Origin: Budorcas taxicolor
Lineage: Eukaryota; Chordata; Mammalia; Artiodactyla; Bovidae
NCBI RefSeq assembly: GCF_023091745.1
Contig: NC_068933.1
Span: 16,806,001 to 16,870,000, forward strand
DNA length: 64,000 bases
Direction of reading: 5' to 3'
Shown here: piece by piece, positions 9,195-22,521 of the stretch
Numbering within the stretch: position 1 is the stretch's first letter
Layout of the letters: each line of letters begins with the position of its first letter
Program-made: the position numbers and the translations under genes
The notes under the pieces: model-generated
The model's database searches: none
Seen by the model: the letters and a program-made list of their open reading frames with translations, nothing else
Told to the model about the DNA's origin: nothing

Positions 9195-11070
9195 ACTTAG
9201 CTATACCAGATATCTTGTTCTCACATGCCCACACCATACTGGAATAGCTCATGTCTGGAAAGCAGTTAGGCAAAGCTTTTCTCTGTAAGCACCATCTGGG
9301 CTGGCCTCATGCTTAATTCTGGATAAAGTTCAGCAGCAAACAATACACTCTGCATGCACTCATGCTATATTCCAGTTGCTGTTGTTTTTCACACAAGTTT
9401 TAGAACTGAACCCTCTCTATTTCTGCCTCTATTAAGTAATCTACTAAAAGCAACCTGATTTTGAGAGCATGTTGAGAGTATGTTTGTTATTATGGCAGAA
9501 CATTTACTCTAACACAAATAATGGCACTGGCTTGAAAGTTTCTAGCCAAGATGGGAACTAGCAAAATAAAATGTGCTATTTCAAGGAATGGTATATGTGC
9601 AATATACACTATCAACAACTACTATATTAAATTATCCTTGTCCTAAAGAGACACTTTTATTCTCCTGAACTATAATTGGAGGATCTTAGGTTACTGGGAT
9701 GCTTCTGTCCCCAAAGCATACTAAGTCCTGATTTCATATACCTTCTTGTTTTTCTTTAACAAAATCATTTTCTGTAAGAAATGGCAAAAGAAGAAAAGAA
9801 AATAGAAACAAACTATATCTCATATGCATCATCCTCTATGATGTCAATTTTCAAAAGCTGCTTCTTTGTTGAAGAACTACTCAAACCTGCATTTGAACGG
9901 GAGTTCATTGAAGATAGCAATAAAAACTGTAGACATTATTAAGTTAACTCATTATTTCTTAGACTGATAATCTGCACATTAGCATAGCTAAACTAAATGC
10001 TGAAGTTGTAGGTAAAACAAAAGAATTTGACTTTTCATAGAATTGTTTAAGATGAAATCATAGTACAACATTTTTTAACTATAACTAAAACTCAAGTTCT
10101 GCGTATCTTCAAGAAGACAACATCACTAGTAACGCCAGCATTTCTACACTGATTTTTCAAATTTACTGATGTAGATAAAGGGTATAAACATGTACTAAGA
10201 TGACATTTTCCTGAAAATAAAAACACTACATAAATTACAGGAGCTAGCAAATCTTCATGTCATATATACAGCCATTTATACTTTCTATCGATGAACACTC
10301 ATATATATATATTTTCAATAATGTAACTTTCAATGAAATAATTGATTTCTAGGTGTCACTGAGTCATAAAGTCTGAGTCATGATATCACTTTAAATTTGA
10401 CAGTACAATGCAAAAGAAGCACTGAAGCCAAGAGGTCTCACAATTTACGAAGCATTCCAGGCAGCTATGTGGTATTCCTTCGAATAATGAGCACTCAAGA
10501 TCAAGCCTTACAACTGACATTTTTACACATTTAATGAAGATATAGGATTGTGGAATAATAAGTTTTTAATTTGTACTTTCATTAATATATTTCCCACTTT
10601 TGTTCACTAGTGAATATAGAAAAACTCAACATAAAGGTAGTGATCATTCAGAGACTTGGCAAGGTTTACTGCAACAGAGCCCCCACTACGAACATTAAGT
10701 GGATGGCTCACAGCAGCAGCTATAAAGGAACTGAATTTAATATTCTGGGACTCAAGTCTGGGACTGCAGTTATATAGACTCAGATTTAAGATCACCTCAT
10801 TTCTTAAAAGCAATAAGGGATAAAGAAATAGGAAAGAACTACATTAAAAGGTCAACATATTACTGGATTCAGTGTAAGAGCCCCATAGAAATTAAGACAT
10901 TTTGATTAATGAACATTAGTAACACTAGGAAGTCTAGAAAGCCTGGAAAGTAGGGTCTAACATAACATGGACATATTTATAATGATTAGACATTTTGGGA
11001 TAAACTTGCTTCAAAAATTGAAGAGAACTTAATATTTGGAATTTTGTTATTTCCAGTGTTACCATTTTTT
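9195..11070. other. Unique AT-rich sequence
   Basis: 1.9 kb without a recognised transposon. A short AT dinucleotide run lies near 10293-10308. No exon-like open frame was found. Confidence 0.45.
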
Positions 11071-11074
11071 CATA

Positions 11075-11455
11075 TATCAGTAAACTCATAGAAGTTTTTT
11101 ATTCTAGACATAGGGCTCAATTCACATGCCCACCAACAGTGCATTAGGGCTTTTTTTTCTTTACACCCACACACACCAACACCTCTTAACTCATGTGTTT
11201 TGATGACACCCATTCTAACAAGTGTAACGTGATATCTCATTATAGCTTTGATTTGCATTTCCCTGATGATTACTGATGTGGAGCATCTTTTCACGTGTCT
11301 CTTGGTCATTTATATGTCTTCTTTGGAAACATGTCTATTCAGATTATCTGTCCATTTCCTTATCAGCCTATTTGTTTTTCTTGCTATTAAGTTGTATGAG
11401 TTACTTATATATTTTGAATATTAACCTTTTATCTGATACATATTTATGATGGTTC
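11075..11455 (-). mobile_element. Old L1 LINE fragment (L1M-type)
   Basis: On the plus strand the antisense L1 phrases appear in order: 'catgcccaccaacagtgc', 'ccattctaacaagtgtaacgtgatatctcatt', 'gatttgcatttccctgatgattac', 'atgtcttctttggaaacatgtctattcagatta', 'gttgtatgagttacttatatattttgaatattaacc'. This is the ORF2 3' region of an old L1. Confidence 0.85.
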
Positions 11456-12140
11456 TTCTAGTCCATTCAGAGACCACAGTGATAAATGGTGAAAGAAAAA
11501 TAAAAGGGGGGTGATTGATAAGGAATGATGGGGAGTAATACAGTAATACAATGTGATAAGTGCTATGATAGAGTTAAAGCAAGATAAGGAGTAATTGGGA
11601 GGGGTATTAGTTCGGGCAGTTAGATAAAACTCCCAAAAGATCATATTCAGCTGAAATGAACTGACTAAAGAAATAAAAAAAGGCAAGTCCTGGAAAATTC
11701 TGGAGGAACAGAAAGCAGCTAGTGCCACAGATCTCAGGAAAGAAGAAGTTCAGTATATTTGAGAAGAGGAGGCCAGCCAAGCTCCCAAAAGGAGAAGGTG
11801 GGGCTGGGGGCGATGGGAGATGAAATCAGGGAGGCAAGAAAGTATATCTAGGAGTAAGGTCGAACTCAGGATTTTAGTTCAAGTATAAAGGGAAATCAAT
11901 AGAGGGTTTTCCCAGGCTGTAGTTGGATTTTATTTATGTTTCTGATAGAACTGAAGCAGGGAAAAGAGCCTTATCAGGGAGACCAGACAGTAGAAATTAC
12001 AGGCGTATTAGAAGGAGATGGAATGCCTTGAACCAAGTAGTGGAAACAGTGGAAGTGTGGAGCTGGATAGATTTGGGGTGTGTTCTCCAGGTGGAGGTAG
12101 CAGGCACTTCCATAACCTACACCAGGAACATTTATTCCTT
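11456..12140 (-). mobile_element. L2 LINE fragment
   Basis: The plus strand matches reverse-complement L2: 'caatgtgataagtgctatgatagag', 'ggagatgaaatcagggaggcaag', then 'gttggattttatttatgtt' and 'gcagggaaaagagcc...gggagaccaga'. These are the landmarks complementary to the L2 'gatctggccc' and 'ctcagctcaaatgtcacctcc' region. The 73- and 94-codon frames inside it are shadows. Heavily diverged. Confidence 0.55.
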
Positions 12141-12144
12141 TTAA

Positions 12145-13845
12145 TTATTTCTGTGTTTCGTAAGAATTAATTTGCAGTGTTTGTGATTTGGTAAAAAAAA
12201 AAAAGCAACACAGTGCTTCTTTCAGATGTTTTAAATCTGTTTGAAAGCTGGTTAATCCTACTGTATACCTATGGCCAAACTATAAATTATACTCCATGGA
12301 TATTTCAGACATTGCAAAGTTACCAATTAAAATATGACTAGCTAAACAAAGGTTACTTTGATCATAGTTACATCTGTATTTTTTTTTTTGTTAAAAAAGT
12401 AAAATTCTGGTGATGAGTTTGAGGATGTTTAATAGTTTAATAACATTAAAGTATGTTAGGGGAAAAACAGTAAATTTCACTCCGCCAAAAACAATATGTA
12501 CTGACAATAAATTTTGGAAGATTCATAAAGAATAACTAATCTGAAACTCTGTAACAATGAACCCTCAATATGTAGGTATGAGAGCCGGTTTTTGTTTTGT
12601 TCTGTTTTGTTTTAGTTTTAGGCAAAAATGAAAACAATGAATGGCTAGTAAAACGGCCAAAACAATCTGGTTTTATTTTATTATAAATTACAAAGGAAAA
12701 CAAGAAACTTTTTCTTTCTTGAGTTCTCCTATCTACACACTAAAAATAGTGAAAGAGTTCGTTTGATAGCATGCCATCCCCATTTAACATAAGTTTAAAG
12801 GCATCCAATAATAGTAATCATTTAGAAGGCATCCATCAGAAAAATTCCCATTGCTATTCATTTTATTAGTTCAGTTGAGTAGAAACAATAGCAGCCTTGC
12901 ATTTTAGAAAGTTAATGATGGGTTTGTTTTATTTTTAAGAAGGAAGAAAGAAAGCAAGCGGAAATGCACACTGTTGTTGGAGTGAAAACAATGAAAACTC
13001 ATCAAAGCAACCAGGAAGGCCACCCTGGAAACAAAGGATTCACGGCCTAGATATTGGTCACAACAGAATGCCTTCAAATTCTTAGGGAAAAGTCGAGAAC
13101 ACGGAGCAGTGGATTTGGCTAATTGTTCAGCACTCCACACACTGATGTCAAGAGCACATTTCTGACCCAAATTCTGATTAGTTAGGATCTAGTTTAGACT
13201 TCAAGATAGATCATCACATTCATTCTTGCCAAAATTTCCCAGGCATGGTTATGAACTTTGTTTGACCTCAGACAATAACTATTCTTGAAATCGTCAATCT
13301 GATTTCCTTTTTTCTATCTCCAGTGCTCTTTCAGTCAGAGCGTGTCCTTTTGTTGTGTCACGACTGAACAACAATACACAATTGGACTCTTGACTTTAAA
13401 CAGAGGCTTGCTTTTCACTTGAGTATAGAATTTCATCTTTAAGAATCCTGGAGAAGTTCCTACCATCTGGGCAGTAGACGCAGAGTCATGTATTTAGAGT
13501 ATGGACAGGCTGCCGGTTGCAATCAGAAAGCCACGTGACACTAACTGAGATACGAGCAAAATGTAATAATTCTACACTTAGCAGCACTCTTACCGTGTAT
13601 TAGAAATCACAGACAAGGAGAGGTTGATTTCATAAGTGCAACTTGGCCAGGAGGAAAAATGGAATTTTAAAATAGCACTATAAGAATTTTTTTTTTCCTC
13701 TGAGTATTCAATTTATCCTGATAATTTGAGCAATGAGCCTGGGCAAGCTCAGAGAAGAGTATGAGTACATTTGTTGAATGTGTCAGTGCTGCAGATATTC
13801 ACATTAAATAATCAAATCAAGAACCTACAATTAAATATACTAATC
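12145..13845. other. Unique sequence
   Basis: 1.7 kb with no recognised repeat. An A-run at 12192-12204 and a T-run near 12380 are present. The 88-codon minus frame at 12904-13170 has no recognised homology. Confidence 0.45.
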
Positions 13846-13849
13846 CAGC

Positions 13850-14157
13850 CAGTCCATCCTAAAGGAAATCAGTCCTAAATATTCATTGGAAGGACTGATG
13901 CTGAAGCTGAAACTCCAATATTTTGGCTACCTGATATGAAGAATTGACTCATCGGAAAAGACCTTGATGCTGGGAAAGATTGAAAGCAGGAGGAAAAGGG
14001 GATGACAGAGGATGAGATGCTTGGATGGCATCACTGACTGGATGGACATGAGTCTGAGCAAGCTCTGGGAGTTGGTGATGGACAGACAGCCTGCCGTGCT
14101 ATAGTCCATGGGGTCGCAAAGAGTCAGACATGACTGAGCGACTGAACTGAACTGAAG
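13850..14157 (+). mobile_element. BovB LINE 3' end
   Basis: It starts at 'ccagtccatcctaaagg' and runs through the end of the RT frame ('ctgaagctgaaactccaat', 'gatgagatgcttggatggc') to the terminal 'ctgaactgaactgaa'. It is severely 5'-truncated at about 310 bp. The minus-strand frame 13927-14109 is a shadow. Confidence 0.93.
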
Positions 14158-14198
14158 AATTCATAGGCAGAAGTAAAGAGGATATTTAGTGACCATCA

Positions 14199-14403
14199 TG
14201 GGGCTTCCCCAGTGGTTCAGACCGTTGACAATCTGCCTGTAATGAAGGAGATGTGGGTTCAATCCCTGGGCCGGGAATATACCATGGAGGAGGAAACGGC
14301 AACCCACTCCAGTATTCTTGCCTGGAGAATCCCACAGACAGAGCGCCTGGCGGGTCCATAGGGTCACAAAGAGTCAGACAGAACTGACACTCTCACTTTC
14401 ACG
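14199..14403 (+). mobile_element. Bov-tA SINE, full length
   Basis: 'ggggcttccccagtggttcag' head, 'gtgggttcaatccctggg' B-box-like segment, 'cccactccagtattcttgcc' body and 'actctcactttcac' end. It lies 42 bp downstream of the BovB 3' end in the same orientation. Confidence 0.92.
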
Positions 14404-14404
14404 A

Positions 14405-16320
14405 AGTTTTCCTATACTGATGGACACTGAACAGGTATGCGCTGGATTTCTTCAATGACTAAACATAACTGCCTTCGAAAATAATGACGAAAACACTAAG
14501 AGTGACCCTTTTTTTCTTGCTGCAACATTTCCTGTCCCTTCTAGAGCCTTTTTGTTCCAGTCATTTCTCAAGTTCAGAAAATACAGTATCACTGTGACTT
14601 CAGACAGAACGACCTTCATTCTCTTCACTTCGATTGACTGTATTTGTTTATTTCCTAAAATGCTCATTTCACTTAGGAAGAGACACCAGTTGATGACAGG
14701 TGAAATTACAGTTTCCTTGATCTAACAACTTATTCTAGGTCTGCTAATTCTCATGATGCCCTACTAGAGAAATAATTAAAAGACAATGCAATTTTTAGAA
14801 ATGCTAATCAAATCAAGTATACTATATCACAGTCAGATGCAGCATGTATCAGGTCTTATTTTTTCACAAGATTTAAGAGGCTCTCTTTCTGTACAGTTTA
14901 GTAATAAGAAAAGCTGCAAAGAAGAATAGCCAAGGATGAGAATTAGCAGCCACAAAATTAAATTAGGTTAAAAATTAAAAACTCTAAATGGTAACTAGAC
15001 TACTCTGCATAGACATTTTGAAGGGATAAAAGAAAAGCTCTCAGCAGACTGGCAAACTCACAAAGGCAAGTCAGTGGCTAAGGATCAGTAATCAGCTCAT
15101 TGGAATGCTACCCTCTGGGAAACTTCACCCAAAAGAAAACCTGCCTGGCCACGTGGTTAGGAAGGAAACTGGCATTCTGAAAATGCTACTGAAGGCAGCA
15201 CCAGTGGATGCAAACCATATGGCATTATTTAGAGATGTTTTCCATTCATATTCATGTATTAAAGGTTCTGAGACTTTCTGCAAAGGAATCTGTTTAACTT
15301 TACTTAAACCCAATATTTTCCATGCTTATTTCAGCAAGGGAATACTCTAATATTTGGTGAAACACAGTTTGGAAAAGTTTGTTGATAAGTCAAAGTTTTG
15401 CCCATAGTCCCATTTGGTTCTCTCTGAAATTAATCGGTGTCCTGACATATGTCAGTTGTCTGCCAGACTTTGTAAAAGTCTAGATGCATCTACGAATTGT
15501 CACAAAGGTAGTGTAAGATAACAAATCAGTTTTATCTCATTTCTGATATTAAATGTTCCTTATCTGTTACCTTGGCAGAAAAGGAATTAAATGAGTTATT
15601 AAAGTCTGAGATGATCATTGCCAGTTATCTTTGAGAACTATTTAAGCTTCTCTTAAAGGTGTGTCCCAAATAACATCTAGCAAGAGACTGATCAAGGAAG
15701 CTCATAATGGGCCGTTATTTAACAAATAAAAACATGTGCTATGGAAAAAAATTAACTGGTTTATCTCTGAAGTCACAAACCTGCTACTAAGCATCATCAC
15801 TTTCACAATCAGCCCATCAGGCATTTGTTAACTGTGCCCTGAGCTGAGCACTGCATTTTACCAAAAACATATATATCCTGCCATCCAGTTAGAGAAGCAC
15901 TGAGTAACTTTAACCATACCCAGGAAAGCAAACTGGAAGCTGAAAATCTTTAATAAGTATTTTTTACAATAATAAATCGTCAATTTTACTAGGCTTGCCA
16001 ACAGCAGGTAAGAAGGAAAACTTCCTGCCATGAGGCTTTACTCCCATAACAAGTGTGTGCTGCAGGAAGTTAGAGCTAATTAGTTTGTAAAGTACAGAGC
16101 TTCAGAAATTGGATGCTTCTTCAGACTGTTTCCAGTGAGAAGACACACTACTTACTATTTTTAAACAGTAAAAACAATAAGAGCAAATTCTGAGGAAAAA
16201 AGCAGCTATACCTAAAATAATGATAATAAAACAACAATAACAAAATGTATCCCTGGTCAAGTACAAAAAAAAATTTTTTTCTTTAAACTTGTAAGTTGGA
16301 AAATTAAAGTTAATTACTGC
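14405..16320. other. Unique sequence
   Basis: 1.9 kb without a recognised transposon. The overlapping 81- and 62-codon frames near 15105-15350 have no recognised homology or splice context. Confidence 0.45.
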
Positions 16321-16324
16321 TGAC

Positions 16325-16450
16325 AAGTTCTAGAGAGTTGCTGTACAGCATTTTGCCTATAATCACAACACTGTATTGTACACTTAAAAGGTTGTTAAGC
16401 AAAGACCTAATGTTAAATGTTCTTACCACAATAAAATATACATATATATG
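16325..16450 (+). mobile_element. L1 LINE 3'-end fragment
   Basis: 'ttgctgtacagcattttgcctata', 'aacactgtattgtacacttaaaaggttgttaag' and 'gttaaatgttcttaccacaataaaa' match the 3' UTR end of old L1 elements, followed by a short AT run. Confidence 0.65.
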
Positions 16451-19400
16451 TAATAATAACTTTTAAGACTTAGCTTCTACAAAATGTAGCTGGGTTTTTA
16501 AGATAGAGATTTTTTGATACTTATAATGCACTGATTAAATATTTAGTTACCTTGGCTGGTGCCCACATACCACATAGGTAATACTAGTTTATTTGCTAAA
16601 TGTCTCACCAACAAAAACTTTAGTTAATACAGTCACTTCAGCTTTATCCTTCCAAGAAATGTTTGCAAAAGAAATAATATCTCAAAAGAGAAGTCACTGC
16701 TCATTCTGGACTGTAAATGAAGCATTTTGGCGTTGATATATATACAAGAAAAGATGTATTAACTATTATGGTGCTTGTTATTTTATTCAAGATACAAGAG
16801 AAATAAATGTCTTCCAATAGCTATTGTACAGATTTTTATGTTTCAGAATCTCTCTCTTTCCTAGATAATCTCATGCTCACACACACATATACACACACAC
16901 AAAGGCAAAATAAAACTCCAAATATATTTTAATCCAAACATGTTAAGTCAAACAACAAGACTCTAGTGCAGTTTTGCAGGCTTGGTCATGTCTGGCATAT
17001 TAAAAAGTTTGAATACTCAAAATTATTTTGGTATCATCTCTATGATACCAATTCCTAACTGGATCTCTGTAAATATACCAGTAAGTATTTATCAGCTGCT
17101 GACTATGTGCCTTTGTTACCCTAAGATCTGTGAAGAATAAGAAAGTTTTCTTAGGGGGCATATTAATGTTAGAAAGGTTTTCTAATACTAATTTCTAAAG
17201 CTTGTCAGAGTTGTCCACAGCTATGAAAATGATGGTAAAATCTATCTATCTCTGTATCTATCACACCACATATTATGCCACTCCACACTTCAGGTTACAA
17301 GAATTAATGACTGAAACTGACGTCACAAAATTCCACTGTGAATTCTATAATCGGTTTCAAGGACCTGTGTTGGGTTACTGACGAGCTGAAAGAACTAATA
17401 CAATGTTTAATGACCCAAATACTCTGAACATATTTTAAGTCAAGGAAAAACTACTACATTACTATGTTTTTAAAAATAAACTCTCTTCAAGCTTTGTGAC
17501 TTTCCAGAACCTTCAAGAGCATATGTTTGTTTCAATGAAAGGTACATAAACTCTCTATGGTTTTTAAATATAGGTTGTGCAGACCTGCATATTAAGATAA
17601 GCATAGCATCCTTTCAAAATTAAATGTTATTTCCAGTGGAATTTTTGCTCAATGTGAATAATGAGGTAAGCTCAGCATTATAGGAATTATAGTGGCCCTG
17701 ATTTTAATAAGTGCAAGCAGGTATCTTTAATTATATATTTGAAATGGTTTAAGGAGCTTTTCTTTGTTGAACAGCAAAGCAATAAAGGGGGCCTATTTGT
17801 GCCATGTACTGTCTCCTCGCTAACATAATTCTGAAATAGAAACTTTACAAGGTTGTTTTCTGTGGTGTGGAAAACCAGTGTTTCTATGAGATAAAAACAT
17901 GGAACTAATTGTTTATATTAGAGCCTTTAGGACTGGTGTGCTATTTTACATGCAAATTTACTGGAGTAATTTGTTTTACATGTGTATTAAGCCAAAAGGA
18001 TCAAATTATCTGAGTGGGTTGAACTAAGATGATAGACCACTGGTTCATTCCATTTCGAAAAGAATTTGCAATTCAGCATTTTATACAAATCTAATTGAAA
18101 TGTATTCATGCCTCTGTAAAGCAGTGATAAACTTAATAAATGAGGACAGTTATTACGCACCCGTAAAATATAAAAACCCAGAAAATTATAAAACCGTTAT
18201 CAGCATGACTGTTTAAAATAACATAACTAGCTCTAAAGCTGGGTCAAAATAATTATTCCATCTGTCAGAAGGGCACTCTAGTAGAATGAACCACATTTTT
18301 CTGTCAACAGATTACGTTTCTTTATAGGATGACAATAATAGATGTTATCAGCATCTGAACCATGTATCACGGATTACAGTTCAGGAGGGTCATTACCACC
18401 TGAACCAAGGCGAGCATCAATTCTCAGGCCAACACACAGGACTACTGTGTGTTATAATCTGCAACAAACAGGTCTGTGGTCCTTTATGAAGTGAAGTGCT
18501 TTGCTGTCACTGCAGTGAAAGAGGTAAACGAGCCCTTTTTGATCATGAAATCATGAGTCATTTAATATTCTATGAGTAGTTATTTTCAACTGTTTTCCTT
18601 TTCTCCCTTCTTTTTGGTCAGTGCTAATGTGAGCTTTTTCCTGAAGAACCCAGCTGCAGTACAAGAGTGGTTTCTGGGAACAACGTGGCAGGACCTGGAT
18701 CCTAGGCACCTTTTCCTGTTACATAAGAGGATGTAGCAAATTTTTTTAAAAAGATTCTAACACCCTAGATGACATTTCATATCACTACTGTAACAGGGTA
18801 TTTTTTTTTAAGAACCTCTTAATGCTCTTTGGTTTTCTTACAATAATCCCCTTTTTAAAAAATGTTGAATCTAACTCAACAGCTCTACAAGAAACTTTTG
18901 ACTTGCTAACAAGATAAATAAAGGGTGCTTCATACTGAAGACCTCACTGAACAAAGTGCCGTTTGCAAATGTTTACTTTTTCAGCGAGCTTAGAAATATT
19001 TTGAAGTGAAAGAGCTTTGGGTAATAGTTTTGTAATGTGGGGGCAAATATAAAACTCAGTTCACTATAAATTTCTATTTTCTTTTTATTCGTTCATCCAA
19101 GTACAGAATTTTAATGGCCAGTTTGTGACCTTCCTGTCTAGAATAGGAAACAACTTCCCTGTTAAGAGCAGAACACTGCAGTTGAGGTCTAGATAGCCAC
19201 CATTATAAAAGCCTGAACTACTTATTTTATGTGAATGATGAACTAAAATCCTCATACACATCAATTTTAGGGATAGGTCCACCTCAAAATGTTGGAAGAA
19301 CATTTGAGCAGAAGCTACTTATTAGAATCTCCTATTTTAATTCTTTTTTAAATGTTATCTTGGGACAAAAAATGAAAGCCTCAAAGCATATACACGTGTG

Positions 19401-19622
19401 AGTCCTGGAAATAAATACTAAATGCAACCAAAAATGGGTCAGATTATCATTCTCACGGTGCTCCAGGCAGCACCTAATTATAAAGGGTTTTTTTGATGTG
19501 TTTTGTTTTGTTTTCTTTTCAGGCATATTGATATATTCTTGTCCAGGAAAAAGGAACTCATAAGTCTTTAATTCTAATGCACCATAGATGCAAGGAATTT
19601 TGGGGTTCTATACATGTTCTAT
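16450..19622. other. Transposon-free AT-rich block; possible regulatory DNA
   Basis: This is the longest stretch in the window without a recognisable LINE, SINE, LTR or DNA transposon. It holds a CA-rich run at 16878-16901, a short ATCT run near 17239-17262, an octamer motif ATGCAAAT at 17950-17957 and several TAATTA-like homeodomain cores. No exon was recognised. A regulatory role is inference only. Confidence 0.4.
16878..16901. repeat. Interrupted (CA)n microsatellite
   Basis: CA units broken by 'tata', inside the transposon-free block. Confidence 0.8.
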
Positions 19623-19625
19623 ACA

Positions 19626-19842
19626 GGGGCTTCCCTGGTAGCTCAGAGGTTAAAGCGTCTGCCTGGAATGCAGGAGACCTAGGTTCGACCCCTGAATCAG
19701 GAAGATCCCCTGGAGAAGGAAATGGCAACCCACTCCAGTACTCTTGCTTGGAGAATCCCATGGGAGAGGAGCCTGGTGGGCTACAGTCCATGGGGTCGCA
19801 AAGAGTCGGACACGATGGAGCGACTTCACTCACTCACTCATA
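19626..19842 (+). mobile_element. Bov-tA SINE, full length
   Basis: Well-preserved: 'ggggcttccctggtagctcag', 'cctggaatgcaggagac', 'gaaggaaatggcaacccac', 'tggggtcgcaaagagtcgg' and the end 'cgacttcactcactcactca'. The 91- and 102-codon frames across it on both strands are repeat-derived. Confidence 0.95.
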
Positions 19843-19844
19843 CA

Positions 19845-20320
19845 TGTCTATAAAAGACAAAGTGACCTCCAAAATTACACTCTAGCTCTGTTTCGGTGAG
19901 TCTGTGAGTTTTGATTAATGAAAATGGGCAGGAGAGGGCCATGTAAGCAACCTCAGTGTCAGTGAACAATGTATTCTGCTCTCTGTATGCAAGGACATGA
20001 TTGCAGGCCTTGCACCAAGCACACATCTCCATGATTCCAAGACTGTGAGGTGTTACTTACACCTATGAAAGAGTAAAAACAGTGAAAAGAACTCAGCCCT
20101 TTGTGATGTCAACATTGTCTAAACAAATTCCTTTTTAAATAATCATGAGCAGAAAACACCAATTCTCAGATGACAAAAACTGTTTGAAAAATAGAAAACT
20201 GAGCTTTGTGTTTTTTTAATTTTTTTTCATGGCAGTGCCTAAATTAATGTACTATTCTACACTTGCTCACATGATCTCAGATAAATATATTTATCCAGCA
20301 TTTTCACCTGTGTCCTCCAC
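19845..20320. other. Unique sequence
   Basis: Nothing recognised apart from a T-run at 20210-20228. Confidence 0.4.
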
Positions 20321-20324
20321 TTTA

Positions 20325-20658
20325 GTCCCTTGGACTGCAAGGAGTTCCAACCAGTCCATTCTAAAGGAGATCAGTCCTGGGATTTCTTTGGAGGGAATGA
20401 TGCTAAAGCTGAAACTCCAGTACTTTGGCCACCTCATGTGAAGAGTTGACTCACTGGAAAAGACTCTGCTGCTGGGAGGGATTGATGGCAGAAGGAGAAG
20501 GGGACACAGAGGATGAGATGGCTAGATGGCATCACCAACTCAATGGACATGAGTCTGAGTAATCTCTGGAAGTTGGTGATGGACAGGGAGGCCTGGCGTG
20601 CTGCGATTCATGAGGTCGCAGAGTCAGATACGACTGACCGACTGAACTGAACTGAACA
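20325..20658 (+). mobile_element. BovB LINE 3' end
   Basis: 'cttggactgcaaggagttcc' through 'atgctaaagctgaaactcc', 'actttggccacctcatg' and 'gatggacagggaggcctgg' to 'ctgaactgaactgaa'. A 334-bp 5'-truncated copy; the 70-codon frame at 20229-20441 enters it. Confidence 0.93.
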
Positions 20659-20905
20659 TCTAAGAGGTTTTGATAAACTTCTACAGACAAAAGCAAGTAG
20701 AAGAGCAAAAGTGCTCTTAACGTTGTAAACAATGAAACTTCCTTTCATAGTCATATCAATAAAAACAAGATATTCTTATAATCTAATCATGCCAGGTCTA
20801 GACGGAAACTCCAAACAGGATAGCCAATGCAGAAATGTAAAGCTAAGTGTTGGTTTCAAAGCACAGTAGAGATATTTAAGACATATTTTTAAAATAGATT
20901 TGTAG

Positions 20906-21021
20906 GGACTTCCCTGGTGGTCTGGTGGTTAAGACTCTGTGCTCCCAATGCAGGAGGCACAGGTTCTATTCAGGGTCAGGAAACTAAGATCCAGCAAGCC
21001 ATGCGGTAGCCAAAAAGAAAA
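20906..21021 (+). mobile_element. CHR-type tRNA-derived SINE
   Basis: 'agggacttccctggtggtctg', 'gttaagactctgtgctccc', 'aatgcaggaggcacaggttc' and 'caggaaactaagatccagcaagcc' match CHR SINEs of cetartiodactyls, which lack the Bov-A body. Confidence 0.85.
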
Positions 21022-21024
21022 CAG

Positions 21025-22305
21025 ATTTGTAAAAATGGGAGAGTAGCTTGAAGAAGCAAATGCTCTATTGAAAACTTCATCTGTATACGTGAAGAGAAAC
21101 AGAGAACAAAAAGCAGATGGAAAGACAAGGCTGGAAACGGCAGGAAAAAACTTGATTGTTAAGGTAATAGTAAGGTTTTGAATGAAGCAAGAAGGCAAAG
21201 ACCCAAAGCTGTTATTACAGTCAAGATCCCTCTTCTCTAGGCTGTTGGTTTTATTCTTGGCTCCTCAGGTCATACCCATCTGATTATTTATAAAGGTTAC
21301 AATCTCTAAACCAAAATTTGTCTCAAAGTTCTCATCCACTAGAAACTGTGAAGACCTCCAAGACCTAGAGATAGATATCAAAGCTTTAGAACTATATCAT
21401 AAGAAATCTTTTTTCATTTTATCCATGTGAGCAAAGAAGTAATAATTATGTTTTTGCCTTTAGCATTGTTTTTAATTGTCAGAACTTTTTGGTAACATAT
21501 GGAGTTTGTTTTAGTTATGAAAATTAACTGTGTTTATTTTAATTGCCAGATAATATAAAATTCAATGAATATTTTTTTCCCCATAGAATGTGGAAATTAT
21601 GCTGTCTAACCATGTGAAATACGAACTGTTCCTTTGGCTATTCATATACTGGCTTGGGCATGACTTTTATTTTAAATGCTAATTTTCAGAATCCTTTCGG
21701 AGGGTGTTGTTACTTCATCCCATAGCCCTGTGACATTTGCACAGTGTCTGTAAAATTCTGAAGTGTGTGTAGGTTTTTTTAAGTATCACATATAATTAAG
21801 ATTAAATATTCACATTATCATGAGCCTGTTCTTACAGATATAAAGCAAAGAAAATTCCCAATGGACAATACTTCAGAAAATATTTGCATCTTTAACTTTT
21901 ATAGCATTAAATCTGTCTTACTGAGTTAGAGCTAAAATTGGTTTAGTGACCTACTTCGAATACTAAAACATAAATAAATAAATCAAAAACATGACCTAAA
22001 AGATAACTAATTGAGCAAGAGAAAGAGATAAACAACATAAATGATAAGTTATTGACTTCATTTTCATATTTTAACTAGTTATTCTGCTAGTAGTAAATAT
22101 AGTTTATGTATGTGTACACATACATACTGCCACTGTTTAAAAACAACATGGTTCAAAGATCTTTAAGGAAATTTAATACTTTAGGGGCTTAAAATTATGA
22201 AATCTTTATCCCAGAAAAACTGGGAAACAAAAAAATCAGAACACTTTGTCTTTTCTAATGCTGTAATTCTGTATTATTAACTCTTTAGTCTTCATGTTAT
22301 CTCAA
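21025..22305. other. Unique AT-rich sequence
   Basis: 1.3 kb with no recognised element. Confidence 0.4.
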
Positions 22306-22315
22306 ATTTTTAATT

Positions 22316-22521
22316 GCTGGTGTGTGTTACAGTTGTGTCCAACGCTTTACAACCCCATGGACTATAGCCTGCCAGGCTCCTCTGTCCATGATTCTCCAGG
22401 CAAGAATACTGGAGTGGATTGCCACTTCCTTCTCCAGGGGATCTTCCTGAACCAGGGATCGACTCTGGGTCTCCTGCATTGCAGGCAGATGCTTTACTGT
22501 CGAAGCTACTAAGGAAGCCCT
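22316..22521 (-). mobile_element. Bov-tA SINE
   Basis: The plus strand shows the reverse complement: 'acagttgtgtccaacgctttacaaccccatgg', 'caggcaagaatactggagtgg', 'gggatcttcctgaaccagg', 'tcctgcattgcaggcagatgc', ending 'aaggaagccc'. The 72-codon frame here is a shadow. Confidence 0.92.

Noticed and set aside
10607..10813. 68-codon minus-strand frame in unique DNA
   Set aside because: Short, no homology, no splice signals in good positions.
19626..19700. tRNA-gene-like A and B boxes
   Set aside because: They belong to the tRNA-derived heads of Bov-tA and CHR SINEs here and elsewhere in the window; no functional tRNA with a closed acceptor stem was seen.
19577..19885. 102-codon frame containing GFPGSSEVKASAWNAGDLGS
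   Set aside because: Translation of a Bov-tA SINE; this peptide pattern recurs wherever the SINE is translated.
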